Source: Fuerstiella sp. (GTDB lineage Bacteria > Planctomycetota > Planctomycetia > Planctomycetales > Planctomycetaceae). Taken from it: a stretch of DNA of 64,000 bases. The notes below the pieces were generated by a model. That model did not search any database. It was not told where the DNA came from and saw nothing but the letters and a program-made list of their open reading frames with translations. Both the position numbers and the translations under genes were made by a program. Below are positions 43,794 to 53,060 of this stretch, in pieces (the first letter of the stretch is position 1; every line of letters begins with the position of its first letter). Location: positions 48,517-112,516 of the forward strand of contig JALHMY010000015.1 in assembly GCA_022843805.1 (NCBI GenBank). The letters are read 5' to 3'.

Positions 43794-45212
43794 GTGAATT
43801 ACAGACTGCTGCTTGTCGCTGGAGTTTTCCTGAGTTTCTTTCATGGGCAGGGTTTTGCTGCCGAGGCGTTACGGCGTCCGAATCTGATCTGGATCATGGC
43901 GGATGATCTTGGATATGGTGAACTGGGCTGTTATGGTCAGAAAGTCATCCAAACGCCAAATCTGGACCGAATGGCGGCTGAAGGGATGCGGTTCACTCAG
44001 TTTTATGCGGGAGCAACCGTGTGTGCACCTTCGCGATCGGTGCTGATGACCGGACTGCATCACGGCCACACTCGGGTACGTGGGAACGCGGGCAAACAGA
44101 ATCCTCTGGCTCAGGCACTGCGAGATGGTGACATGACCGTTTCGCGTGTGCTTCAGCAGGCAGGTTACCGGACAGCTCTGATTGGCAAATGGGGGCTGGG
44201 TGATATCGGGGAAGCGGAAGCCGGATTACCGCGGAAACATGGATTTGATCAGTTCTTCGGTTATCTGAATCAGCAGCATGCACACAATCATTTTCCGGAT
44301 TTTCTCTGGAGAAACGAGGATCGGATTGCATTGCCGAATACTGTCACCCGTGTGGGAGACGCGGGAGCCGGTTACGCTGAAGATGGCGTGCTGTATGCCG
44401 ATGATCTGTTCGCAGATGCTGCATTAAAATTTGTTGCGCAGCATCAGAATGAGCCATTCTTTCTTTACTGGTCAATGGTGATTCCACATGCGAATAATGA
44501 ACGAAACCGAGCACTGAAAAATGGGGCACACGTGCCGGATTTCGGACCTTATGCGCTGACTGACTGGCCGGATCCCGACAAAGGACAGGCTGCTATGACG
44601 GGCCGACTTGACAGTTATGTCGGCCGAATGCTGGAGCAGCTGAAGAAACTGAATCTGGCGAAAGATACGCTGGTCATCTTTACCAGTGACAATGGGCCAC
44701 ATAATGAGAGCAGCCATGATCTGAAGAGGTTTAAACCCTCCGGGCCTTTAAGCGGCATCAAGCGCAGTTTGAAAGATGGGGGAATTCGGGTGCCATTCAT
44801 CGCATGGTGGCCCGAAAAAACTATGCCGGGAACAGTGAGTCCGCATGTGGGGTATTCGGGTGACTGGTTCGCAACTGCCGTGGAACTGGCCGGCCTTCCA
44901 CTGCCTTCGGGTTTGGATTCGATCAGTCTGGTGCCAGTACTGACCGGACAGACTGATCAGCAGAAAAAGCACGAGTATCTGTACTGGGAATTTCACGAGC
45001 GAGGGTTTAGCCAGGCCGTACTTTTTCAGGGGCGATGGAAGGGCATTCGAGAAGGAAAGAGCGATGCACGTCTGCAGCTGTTTGATCTCGAAAACGATAT
45101 TGCAGAAGAACGTGACGTTTCGGCCGAGCATCCGGAACTGACTCTTTCCCTCGACAAGTGGCTGCAGACGGCACGAAGTGAATCGGCGGACTGGCCGATT
45201 CGTTCGAACTAA
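43794..45212 (+). CDS. Secreted arylsulfatase (formylglycine-dependent)
   Basis: 472 residues from GTG 43794, with AAAGGG upstream. A signal peptide (hydrophobic LLLVAGVFLSFFHGQGFAA) precedes RPNLIWIMADDLGYGELGCY, the metal-binding start of the family. The active-site CAPSRSVLMTG carries the cysteine (CxPSR) matured to formylglycine by the sulfatase-modifying enzyme, and VIFTSDNGPH holds further metal ligands. No modifying enzyme is in the window. Planctomycetes carry many such enzymes for sulfated algal polysaccharides; substrate unknown. Third gene of a probable operon. Confidence 0.95.
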   Translation: MNYRLLLVAGVFLSFFHGQGFAAEALRRPNLIWIMADDLGYGELGCYGQKVIQTPNLDRMAAEGMRFTQFYAGATVCAPSRSVLMTGLHHGHTRVRGNAGKQNPLAQALRDGDMTVSRVLQQAGYRTALIGKWGLGDIGEAEAGLPRKHGFDQFFGYLNQQHAHNHFPDFLWRNEDRIALPNTVTRVGDAGAGYAEDGVLYADDLFADAALKFVAQHQNEPFFLYWSMVIPHANNERNRALKNGAHVPDFGPYALTDWPDPDKGQAAMTGRLDSYVGRMLEQLKKLNLAKDTLVIFTSDNGPHNESSHDLKRFKPSGPLSGIKRSLKDGGIRVPFIAWWPEKTMPGTVSPHVGYSGDWFATAVELAGLPLPSGLDSISLVPVLTGQTDQQKKHEYLYWEFHERGFSQAVLFQGRWKGIREGKSDARLQLFDLENDIAEERDVSAEHPELTLSLDKWLQTARSESADWPIRSN

Positions 45213-45262
45213 GAGCCCCTCGGGTTCCAAACTGCGACTCGCCGATGATTTGGACTGATGTT

Positions 45263-47596
45263 TCAGGTTTCGTCGGGATTCCACGGAGTTCCGTGAAGAG
45301 TCTGGGTTGCCTGTGAATCGTCCTGTGAAGAAAGAATGTCAGCGTTTCTCCAGTTCAGTTCTTCTTCGGTCATGTTGACCATCGTCTGTTCAAATCGGCA
45401 GGTGACCGATCGGCCGATGCGTGGGATGCGGGGTGACAATCCTCGCTGCACGCGGCTCCACCATCGTTCGGCTTCGTCACGGGTCCATGCATGAGCGGTG
45501 GGCACCTGCATCAGCAGGTCCGACAAAGCGCGAGTGTTTTCCGGGCGACCGGCCGCATTTTTGCTGAGGCATGCCATCAGCGCAGATTCGAGTTCTTCGG
45601 AAACCGGTTTCCCCAGACACAGTGATGGGGGAAGGGGCATTGCCGAGATATGCTGTTGCAGCAGTCCGGCAAATGTAGGGCCGGAGAAGACCGGTTGTCC
45701 GGTCAGCAGAAAGTAGCCGACAGCCCCCAGTGCGTAAATGTCGCTGCGTGCGTCTACTGTTGCGGGCGACTGAATGGCTTCGGGGGATATGTAAAGGGCG
45801 GTGCCGTTGATCGCATCCGGTGCCGTCAGAATTGCCTGTTGTTCGCTGTTAACGCTTTTCACAAGGCCAAAGTCCAGAACCTTGACGATGTCAGCTTCAC
45901 CTCCGCGAACATTGATCATGATATTGGACGGTTTGACGTCGCGATGCACCAGACCTCTGGAGTGAGCCTCATACAGACTTCCGCAAACCTGTTTCAGAAT
46001 ATGGATAACACGTCCCTCAGGCTGCGGGCCGTAGCGTTCCACAAGCTGCTGCAGATCGATACCGTCGAGGTACTCCATCGCATAATAAAAGACACCTTCC
46101 GGAGTTCGGCCGTAGTCATAGATGGAGATTGTGTTGGGGTGGCTCAGCTGGCAGACGATCTGCACTTCCTGCTCAAAACGCTGGATTGCAGTCTCATCAG
46201 CCTTATCCATGTTGAGCAGTTTTACGGCTGTTGCTCGCTGCATCATGGAGTGATACGCTTTGTAAACAACACCCATCGCTCCGGCACCAATCTTTGCCTC
46301 AAGTCGGTACTGGCCCAGTTCCTTTGCTTCCAGAGCCGCTTCCTGAGCGTCGCGTTTGAGGACAGTGACGACGACAGTAAATATGAAGATGACGACTGAA
46401 GCCGCGGCCAGCATGCCGAACAGAATCCAGAACGCGGTCTGCAGAATTGCAAGCGGTGCATAGGCTTCGTCGTGGTCGATTTCTGTGGCGACTCCTGCCT
46501 GAAGTTCAGGGATCCAGGACCATGCACCGACAACCGGAACTCCTCGATAGTCACGGTAGGGCTTCACCGCCACACCGGATTCTCCTCCGATGGCAGACTG
46601 AGCCATCTGTGTCAGTGGCATATCCGACAGACGCATTCTGGGGCGGCCTTCGATCACCGTGTTTTGCCCCGGATCCCGCAGTTGTACATTCAGCAGCGAA
46701 GTGGAGTGGAGTTCGTCCGGAAGAATACCCAGCATCACGAGATCTTCTTCAAAGCGACTGCGGGAAACCATCGTGCCTTCGCGATTAAATGCGTAGGTTT
46801 CGCCTGATCGCCCTGTTCGTCCCAGCTGCATAATGCGGGTGAAATCCCGGTCCGGATCCATCAGCAGACCGAGGGCACCAATGACCTGTCGCTGACTGTT
46901 TCGAAGGGGCGAACAGGCAAACATTGCGGGTGGGCCGCCATGATGGAAATTCGTTGACGTCTGCCTGGCAAGCCCTGAGGCAAACGGCGGTCGAATTACT
47001 GTCTCCCCGTCAAGCACTCGGTCGACGAAGTGATTGTGCTCGTCGTCGAGTGTCAGGTTTTGAAGGTGGGGATCAGAACAGGCAACAATTCGTTTGTCTG
47101 CATTAAGGACGAAGTATCCGTTGAAATTCTCTGAGGCCGTCAGAGCATTCAGTGTTCGGCTGAGTTCTGAGTGCAGAGATCCTGAGGGCACTGTTGTCGG
47201 GGCAGCGTTTTTGGTGTCGCTGGCGATTTCCGGCTGCAGGGATGATTCGAGCAGATTGACGAGATTTGTAGCGAGCTGAGGTTCGGCGGCAACTGAATCC
47301 ACCAGAGTTTTTTGAGTTCCCAGCCAGTTGCGCAGCATGGAGACTTCGACATCCAGCAGTGTTTGCAGCTGGGAACGCAGGCTTTCGTTCAGTGATTGCT
47401 CAATTGCGCTGCGCAGCGTATTTCCGGCGATATACAGCACGGCAATGGCAACCAGAGGCCATATCCACAACTGCTGTCCAATGATCCGGGACGTACGGGA
47501 ACCTGTCCGGGACCGCTTTCCGGAACTGTACGTCAGATGGGCTTGTGCCTGAGATGTTTTTGGCCTGCGGCGAAACAGAGATAGCAGACTGATCAT
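45263..47596 (-). CDS. Membrane sensor Ser/Thr protein kinase
   Basis: 777 residues from ATG 47596; a TTG at 47638, with GGAG about 12 bases upstream, is an alternative adding 14 residues. A first helix (LWIWPLVAIAVLYIAG, about 45-62), a large extracytoplasmic sensor (about 65-390) resembling Cache-type domains, a second helix (FWILFGMLAAASVVIFIF), then a Hanks-type kinase: YRLEAKIGAGAMGVVYKAY, the ATP lysine in AVKLLNM, catalytic HRDVKPSN and VLDFGLVKS. The order, sensor first and kinase last, is unlike most actinobacterial PknB proteins but is seen in planctomycetes. Targets unknown. Confidence 0.9.
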   Translation of the reverse strand: MISLLSLFRRRPKTSQAQAHLTYSSGKRSRTGSRTSRIIGQQLWIWPLVAIAVLYIAGNTLRSAIEQSLNESLRSQLQTLLDVEVSMLRNWLGTQKTLVDSVAAEPQLATNLVNLLESSLQPEIASDTKNAAPTTVPSGSLHSELSRTLNALTASENFNGYFVLNADKRIVACSDPHLQNLTLDDEHNHFVDRVLDGETVIRPPFASGLARQTSTNFHHGGPPAMFACSPLRNSQRQVIGALGLLMDPDRDFTRIMQLGRTGRSGETYAFNREGTMVSRSRFEEDLVMLGILPDELHSTSLLNVQLRDPGQNTVIEGRPRMRLSDMPLTQMAQSAIGGESGVAVKPYRDYRGVPVVGAWSWIPELQAGVATEIDHDEAYAPLAILQTAFWILFGMLAAASVVIFIFTVVVTVLKRDAQEAALEAKELGQYRLEAKIGAGAMGVVYKAYHSMMQRATAVKLLNMDKADETAIQRFEQEVQIVCQLSHPNTISIYDYGRTPEGVFYYAMEYLDGIDLQQLVERYGPQPEGRVIHILKQVCGSLYEAHSRGLVHRDVKPSNIMINVRGGEADIVKVLDFGLVKSVNSEQQAILTAPDAINGTALYISPEAIQSPATVDARSDIYALGAVGYFLLTGQPVFSGPTFAGLLQQHISAMPLPPSLCLGKPVSEELESALMACLSKNAAGRPENTRALSDLLMQVPTAHAWTRDEAERWWSRVQRGLSPRIPRIGRSVTCRFEQTMVNMTEEELNWRNADILSSQDDSQATQTLHGTPWNPDET

Positions 47597-47874
47597 GATA
47601 GAGTGCTGTCGAGCAAATGGATGCCGGGGAGTTGTCAAAAGTCATCACGGTTCTCCAATGCTTAAATGAAGCACGAGTTTCCATCTGGCCTGGCCTGTTG
47701 AACGGGAGGAAGTGGTTCATGCCGGGAAAGGGACGTTGGGTCCTGCCGAATGTTCCGGTCTGGTGGCAGTTTTCAACGGAGCATCCATCGTGGGTGACTG
47801 CCAGATGGCGGCAGAGGCAGGATCGCTGGTGGTATTTTCACCTGGGTAAAAGCCAGTGCGGCGAAGCCGACGGC

Positions 47875-48795
47875 CTACCATGCATATTTCTTGCCAATGT
47901 TGACCGAGAGGTCACTTTTCCCTTTAACATGGTCGATGCCCACGAGGCGGATCAGCAGCAGGCATTCAGCAGCAGCGCTGCCATTGTCGGGCTGGAAGAA
48001 CAGTCGTCCTGGATTCCAGTTATCACTGCCATAACGACCAATGACGGCCACTTCGCCCCGATGCAGTTTCAGCTGAAACTGTTGTTCATACAATGGGTAA
48101 ACATTCTGGCGTACAGGCAACTGATCACTGTTGCCCGCAACGCTCAGCCGCATGATATTCGATCCCGAGTAAATCTGAGGAAGCACCGTCAGCAGTGCCC
48201 ATCCATCCTGCAGTTCGTCGACGGTGATCTGCATGACGCATCGCAGCTGGTTCAGCTGGCGGAGGCCTGCCAGTTCGGGAATTGATTCCACCGGGATTAC
48301 AGCCGGATCGACGGAGTTTTGGACTTCCAGTCGGGTGACGCCATTCCTGAACAGGGAAAATGACGGCCCGACGGGCATTTGAAATGACGTGTGCAGGTCC
48401 TCGGACTGTGCTTCCGCGGGCTGCGACATTGCAACCTGAGTGGTTTCACGGGCGAGGCTTTGAAGCGCCCAGATCCCGGAATTCCCTGCAACACCGACAC
48501 GGAATCCGCTTCTGTTCAGCTGTTGTCGCTGTTCCGGAGACATTGGCCCGCTTTCGTCCAGTTCCTCCCAGACAAGCGTGCGAATTCGAGCATCGTTTGC
48601 CGGCCGCCTGACGATGTTTGCTTCCATCAGAGCGGCTTTCAGGACCGGTGCAGATGAGCTATTGTCTGCAGACTCGCTGTCGGATGCATCCCATGGCGTG
48701 TCCAGTTTCCCCTTTTTTGTTTCAATCCCGAGCAGCGCGCAGCCAGCAATCACCATCAGCAGTGCTGTTGCCGGATAAAACCGCAGGGGAGACAT
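47875..48795 (-). CDS. Lipoprotein of unknown function
   Basis: 306 residues. A signal ending in a lipobox (LLMVIAGC) places it as a membrane-anchored lipoprotein, probably in the periplasm. The mature part is soluble with no motif I recognise; segments such as PVGPSFSLFRNGVTRLEVQN and LNQLRCVMQITVDELQDGWA look beta-rich. It lies just upstream of the kinase on the same strand (279 bases), so a shared role with the kinase's extracytoplasmic sensor is possible but unproven. Confidence 0.75.
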   Translation of the reverse strand: MSPLRFYPATALLMVIAGCALLGIETKKGKLDTPWDASDSESADNSSSAPVLKAALMEANIVRRPANDARIRTLVWEELDESGPMSPEQRQQLNRSGFRVGVAGNSGIWALQSLARETTQVAMSQPAEAQSEDLHTSFQMPVGPSFSLFRNGVTRLEVQNSVDPAVIPVESIPELAGLRQLNQLRCVMQITVDELQDGWALLTVLPQIYSGSNIMRLSVAGNSDQLPVRQNVYPLYEQQFQLKLHRGEVAVIGRYGSDNWNPGRLFFQPDNGSAAAECLLLIRLVGIDHVKGKSDLSVNIGKKYAW

Positions 48796-49063
48796 CAGAG
48801 AGGATACCTGTTACAGGAAAACGGATGAACAAGGTATAGAACGGTGAAGCGGATCGGGGCTGTTGCCTGATTCGCCACGAAACGAGCTGTGAACGGAACC
48901 CTTGCCGGAATATGGTTCTGTTTTTCAGGATTTTACTGAGAAAAATTGGCAGGAATGTGCAGCGGGCAGGACTGAAAGTGAGAGAGAAAACGGAAACTAC
49001 GAGAATTGGTCTGTTCAAGTCAACATGTCTTCAGGTGACATTCCCCGGGGGAGGGCCGCATTT

Positions 49064-49597
49064 ATGAAGCCTGCGGAATGGAGAATTGGGGAGGGGCATG
49101 ACACTCATCGAACGATCTGCGGGCGGCCGCTTTTTCTGGGCGGCGTGGAAATAACCGACGCAGACTTCGGTTTGGACGGCCACAGTGACGCCGATGTGCT
49201 GTTACATGCCATTATCGATTCACTGCTGGGAGCGGCGGGGCTGGGCGATATCGGAGATTGGTTTCCCAATACCGATGATCGCTGGAAAGGCGCAGATTCT
49301 GCTGATTTGCTGCGATCAGTGCTCCGGACTGTCAGTGAGAAGGGGTGGAGAATTAACAATCTGGACTGTACGATTCATGCAGAGCGACCGAAGCTGACGT
49401 TATGGAAGCCCGTGATTCGACAACGAATCGCCGTCCTGCTGTCAATCGGTGCTGACCAGGTGAACGTCAAAGCCAAATCGGGGGAAAAGGTTGGGCCCGT
49501 CGGGCGACTCGAAGCAATTATGGCTGATTCCGTAGTCCTGCTGATTCGGAACGGTCCTGACGAATTGTCAGTCAGTCAGCAAGTCAGTAAGTCGTGA
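49064..49597 (+). CDS. ispF: 2-C-methyl-D-erythritol 2,4-cyclodiphosphate synthase
   Basis: 177 residues from ATG 49064, chosen for the very strong GGGGGAGGG site 8 bases upstream; ATG 49025 is weaker. IspF converts CDP-ME-2-phosphate to MEcPP in the non-mevalonate isoprenoid pathway. Metal ligands are visible in GEGHDTHR (DxH) and the second site LDGHSDADVLLHAI; the CMP-binding region is VNVKAKSGEKVG. The last residues come from a tetranucleotide repeat (49567-49594), so the C-terminus (ELSVSQQVSKS) may vary between strains. It is followed 96 bases later by ruvC. Confidence 0.96.
   Translation: MKPAEWRIGEGHDTHRTICGRPLFLGGVEITDADFGLDGHSDADVLLHAIIDSLLGAAGLGDIGDWFPNTDDRWKGADSADLLRSVLRTVSEKGWRINNLDCTIHAERPKLTLWKPVIRQRIAVLLSIGADQVNVKAKSGEKVGPVGRLEAIMADSVVLLIRNGPDELSVSQQVSKS
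49567..49594 (+). repeat. Tetranucleotide (GTCA) repeat at the ispF 3' end
   Basis: Three GTCA units, GCAA, GTCA, GTAA and GTCG run into the stop codon. Slippage here would change the last residues and the stop position of IspF without touching its core. Confidence 0.6.
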
Positions 49598-49693
49598 CCT
49601 GTGCAGGACAGGAATTTTTGATGAGTGAATCAGGATGGATTCACCTGTGCTCTTACAGAACCCGCAGGAGCGACTGCAGGCAGGGATGCATTT

Positions 49694-50218
49694 ATGTCGT
49701 TTGCCATCAGGCCTCATAACCTCATGCCAGAATACGTCCGCTATCTCGGAATAGACCCCGGCCTGAATCGAACAGGTTATGCGGTTGTGGAAAGGACTCC
49801 CAGTGGTCCGCGGCTTCGTGAAGGTGGAATCATTCAGTCGACACCAAAGGCAACACTTCAGAAACGAGTGCATGAGATTGGTACAGGGTTGCGGGAGCTG
49901 CTGGAGGAATTTCAGCCAGGAATCGTTGCTATTGAACAGATTTTTTCCCACACTCAGAATGTGAAAACAGCCTTGTTGCTGGCTCATGCCCGCGGAGCAA
50001 TTCTGATGGCGGTTGCGGATGCCGGCCTGCCCGTCGTGCATTATAGTGCAACTCAGATCAAGCGATTGCTTACCGGCAGTGGCCGTGCAGGGAAGGAACA
50101 GGTGCAGCACGCTGTTAAGGCAGAACTGCGTCTGAGTTGTCTTCCGGAGCCCAATGACGTTGCAGATGCTTCGGCTGTTGCGCTATGTCTCTATCATTCC
50201 GTAAAAATTGCTGCATAA
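49694..50218 (+). CDS. ruvC: Holliday junction resolvase RuvC
   Basis: 174 residues from ATG 49694. The nuclease carries the first catalytic Asp in YLGIDPGLNRTGYAVV, a Glu in IVAIEQIFSHTQNVKTALLL, and the late acidic pair in EPNDVADASAVAL. RuvC dimers resolve Holliday junctions during recombinational repair. The next gene, ruvA, follows after 39 bases; ruvB is not in the window. A further in-frame ATG at 49724 (MPEYVRYLG) is a possible shorter start. Confidence 0.96.
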   Translation: MSFAIRPHNLMPEYVRYLGIDPGLNRTGYAVVERTPSGPRLREGGIIQSTPKATLQKRVHEIGTGLRELLEEFQPGIVAIEQIFSHTQNVKTALLLAHARGAILMAVADAGLPVVHYSATQIKRLLTGSGRAGKEQVQHAVKAELRLSCLPEPNDVADASAVALCLYHSVKIAA

Positions 50219-50257
50219 GTTGCAGCAGGCAGCTGAACTGCCATAAGAGGTCTGCTC

Positions 50258-50881
50258 TTGATTACTCGCATTACAGGTTCGCTGGTTGCTCTGAACGATG
50301 TCAGTGCCACAGTACGTATTGGCGGATTCGAATATGAAGTGCTGATTCCCGATATGGTTCGACGGCAGCTGCAGTCGAAGCTCAATACGGAAATCAGTCT
50401 CAGGACGATTGAATATCTGGACGGTAATCCTCAGCAGGGACGTCTGGTTCCTCGAATTGTGGGCTTCACCAGTGATGCTGAAAAGGAGTTCTTTGAACTG
50501 TTCTGTTCGGTAGACGGCGTTGGTGTCAAAAAAGCTCTGAGGGCCATGGTGCGACCAGTGAGGGAGGTTGCAGAGGCTATTGAAGAGCAGGATGTAAAGA
50601 CGCTCAGCACTCTTCCGGGAGTCGGCCCGGCCGTTGCCGAACGAATTATTGCCAAACTGCGACGCAAAATGACCAAGTTTGCACTGATGATTGCCGCCAG
50701 TTTACCGGCCGGAGAAGAAAGCAGTTCAGACCTGATGTCCGAGGCTTATGAAGCGCTGCTGAGCGTTGGACACAGTCCTCCGGATGCCCGTGCCCGCATT
50801 GAGACGGTGATGGAAACTCGAAAGAAGTTCAAATCGGTGGAAGATATCCTGGCCGAAATTTATCAGAAGCAGCGAGGCTGA
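50258..50881 (+). CDS. ruvA: Holliday junction branch-migration protein RuvA
   Basis: 207 residues, starting at a TTG ([12 protein letters not shown] matches the RuvA N-terminus exactly, and AAGAGG lies 7 bases upstream). The OB-fold domain is followed by two helix-hairpin-helix motifs ([32 protein letters not shown]) and the C-terminal RuvB-binding domain ([18 protein letters not shown]). RuvA tetramers hold the junction for RuvB. The last 19 bases overlap the convergent glycerate-kinase-type gene. Confidence 0.96.
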   Translation: MITRITGSLVALNDVSATVRIGGFEYEVLIPDMVRRQLQSKLNTEISLRTIEYLDGNPQQGRLVPRIVGFTSDAEKEFFELFCSVDGVGVKKALRAMVRPVREVAEAIEEQDVKTLSTLPGVGPAVAERIIAKLRRKMTKFALMIAASLPAGEESSSDLMSEAYEALLSVGHSPPDARARIETVMETRKKFKSVEDILAEIYQKQRG

Positions 50882-52317
50882 ATCAGGCCGACTCGCAGAT
50901 CCATCACATTCGTATGGGTGGGACCTGTTCGGAGCAAACCGTCCAGCTGATCAAAGAACGGATAAGAATTGTTGATGGCCAGATATTCATCGGGTGATAT
51001 CTGCTGAGCCTTCATTCTCCGGACAAGTTCTTCATCCGCCACAGCGCCCGCTGCATCCGTGGGGCCGTCTTCGCCGTCTGTGCCGCCCGAAAGCAGGACA
51101 AGGTGATTCCAGTCCTCGGGATGGCTCCGCATCGACACCGCCGACAGCACGAGTTCCTGATTGCGTCCGCCTTTTCGCGTTTGATCTGATGGAGCCAGTC
51201 GCACGGTCGGTTCTCCGCCGCTGAGCAGACAAATACCTCGCTGAGCTGATTTGCCGGAGGGCACAAGTCCTGACTGAAGCTGCAGCATCTGCTCCAGAAT
51301 CAGCTGCCCTTCCTTCTTTGCGGTCATCTGGTTATCTGAACCCAGCGAAACAACCTCAAAGCCGAGTTTTCGCGCCATCTCCGCTGCTGCATCCAGCGCG
51401 GTGCGATTGCTGCCAATGATCTGATTGTAAACCCGGCCGGGAAATGCCTGCTTTGTTGCAGGCGGACCGGTCCATGCCGACGGATTGGCCAATAACGAAC
51501 CGGCACTCTCAGTCGGGCGAGGTGGCTTTTCAGCAGATTGCAGGTCAGGGGCGGCTTTCCGGCTTAAATATTCGACAACTGACCGTGGAGCTCGCCCGTC
51601 GGTAAGGCCCCGACGCTTCAAAATCTGCAGTGCATCTGCCTCGGTCGCCATCGAACTGACAGTCGGGCCGGACGCGATAATGGGCAAGGGATCGCCAATG
51701 ACATCGGAGATGATCATGGCGATCAGAGTACCTGCAGTGCAGGCATTTGCAAGACGCCCCCCCTTAACCAGGGATAACTGAGTACGAACGCAGTTGAGTT
51801 CGTCGATTGGGGCGCCATCACGGGAAAGCAGTCTGGTAATTTCGGTCTTGTCGGCGAGCGAAATTTCCGGGATGGGCTGGCAGAGCAGGGCACTTCCTCC
51901 GCCGGATATCAGGACAAGGCAGACATCGCGTGTCGTCAGAGATGATACCCGGCGCAGGATTTCCGCAGTCCCCAGTACCCCTTCGGCCGCAGGTTCATTG
52001 ACGCCTGCCGGACGAGCTGCATGAAGCCGAATGCCGGGTATGTCCCGCACACAGTCGGCTGGAACATTGACCCAGCCGGAGACAGTAAACGGCACCTGAA
52101 ACGGCTTCAGCGCTGCGACAACACCTTCGGCCATTCCCGCACCGGCTTTTCCTGCCCCGACGACTTCCAGATGTCGAATCTGATTCAGCTCAATTTGAAA
52201 TGAACCCAGTCGCAGAATGCCGTTATGGACATCAATCTGTTGCTGCACGAGGCGGCTGGAGTCCACCGCTGCAACGCCTGCACTCCAGATCTGAATCGCA
52301 TCCTGCCGCAAAGACAT
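50863..52317 (-). CDS. Glycerate 2-kinase (DUF4147/MOFRL family)
   Basis: 484 residues, typical for the MOFRL/DUF4147 glycerate kinases. Motifs include [16 protein letters not shown], the glycine-rich [15 protein letters not shown] and the C-terminal [17 protein letters not shown], all characteristic of the family. It phosphorylates glycerate to 2-phosphoglycerate, linking serine/glyoxylate metabolism to glycolysis; the presence of glyA elsewhere in the window is compatible but not evidence of a pathway. There is an insert of about 60 residues in the middle ([18 protein letters not shown]) compared with shorter homologues. Convergent with ruvA. Confidence 0.92.
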   Translation of the reverse strand: MSLRQDAIQIWSAGVAAVDSSRLVQQQIDVHNGILRLGSFQIELNQIRHLEVVGAGKAGAGMAEGVVAALKPFQVPFTVSGWVNVPADCVRDIPGIRLHAARPAGVNEPAAEGVLGTAEILRRVSSLTTRDVCLVLISGGGSALLCQPIPEISLADKTEITRLLSRDGAPIDELNCVRTQLSLVKGGRLANACTAGTLIAMIISDVIGDPLPIIASGPTVSSMATEADALQILKRRGLTDGRAPRSVVEYLSRKAAPDLQSAEKPPRPTESAGSLLANPSAWTGPPATKQAFPGRVYNQIIGSNRTALDAAAEMARKLGFEVVSLGSDNQMTAKKEGQLILEQMLQLQSGLVPSGKSAQRGICLLSGGEPTVRLAPSDQTRKGGRNQELVLSAVSMRSHPEDWNHLVLLSGGTDGEDGPTDAAGAVADEELVRRMKAQQISPDEYLAINNSYPFFDQLDGLLRTGPTHTNVMDLRVGLIQPRCF

Positions 52318-52420
52318 AAGAACCTGCCTGAAGATTTATTTTGCAATCTCAGGTGTGCATTGTCCTGAACAGGGATCTGAGCACAAGTGAAGCGACCGGG
52401 TTACTGCACGGCTGAGGCCG

Positions 52421-52645
52421 TCAGGCACTGGGTCTCATGTGTGAATATGCGGAAAGAACCTCAAACAGGTCGGCCGAAATACGAACTTCGTCGTCGGCAA
52501 AGTCATGAATCCATGTACGATCCCAGATAATGGCATCGGCCAGTATTCGTGTCAGTTCTTCAAGTTTGATGGTTACTTCAGGTTCGGCAATCGTCGACAT
52601 GTCCGGTTCATCCGCCCCGATGAACAAGCGCAATCTGGGTCGCAT
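52421..52645 (-). CDS. Small conserved-looking protein, unknown
   Basis: 74 residues with a balanced composition and predicted helices (KLEELTRILADAIIWDRTW; LFEVLSAYSHMRPSA). Acidic pI, no membrane segment. It is bounded by an inverted repeat upstream (52693-52723) and by the glycerate-kinase-type gene 104 bases downstream on the same strand. No family recognised; the codon use and helix pattern make it likely to be real. Confidence 0.6.
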   Translation of the reverse strand: MRPRLRLFIGADEPDMSTIAEPEVTIKLEELTRILADAIIWDRTWIHDFADDEVRISADLFEVLSAYSHMRPSA

Positions 52646-53060
52646 CCGCTAATCCTTCAGCTCGACACTGGCTCTCTTACCCGGATGCTTTACGCAATTT
52701 TGCCCTCCCTGGCAAAAATTGCGATATTCTCACAGCTTCAAATGCTGTGTGAGCAACCGGATCCTCCTTGATCCCGCAGGCTCATTTATCGGGCGGATTA
52801 ATGGAAATGCTTCATCGAAAATTCCGAATGTGCGGGTCGCGCAGTGAATACCGGGGACGTACTCTGCATATCATGCATGTGTTTCAGGAGCTGAAACATT
52901 CCTGGGGGTTAAAGCTGAAATCCTCTTCACAAATCGAAGTACTTTGACCGAACGTTGGAGGGCACGATGGCGTGTAAACAGGCAGTTCCTGCGGATTGCA
53001 GAGTTGAATAATCGATTGACGACCAGGTTGTTGAACAGGCCGCTGTGGGGAGATAAGAAC
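52646..53060. other. Intergenic region with inverted repeat
   Basis: The divergent gap before the ligase gene. The striking element is the inverted repeat at 52693-52723 (separate entry). If the TTG at 52944 is the true ligase start, the gap is shorter. No other gene or RNA is apparent. Confidence 0.45.
52693..52723. promoter_or_regulatory. 12-bp inverted repeat, operator or hairpin
   Basis: CGCAATTTTGCC (52693-52704), six-base CTCCCT spacer, GGCAAAAATTGCG (52711-52723): arms match apart from one extra A. It lies 48 bases before the small protein start on the minus strand. No T-run follows on either strand, so an operator or attenuator is more likely than a terminator. Confidence 0.55.

Noticed and set aside
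47617..48285. Plus-strand frame of 222 residues opposite the lipoprotein
   Set aside because: It is antisense to the lipoprotein and the kinase start, without a signal, motif or ribosome-binding site.
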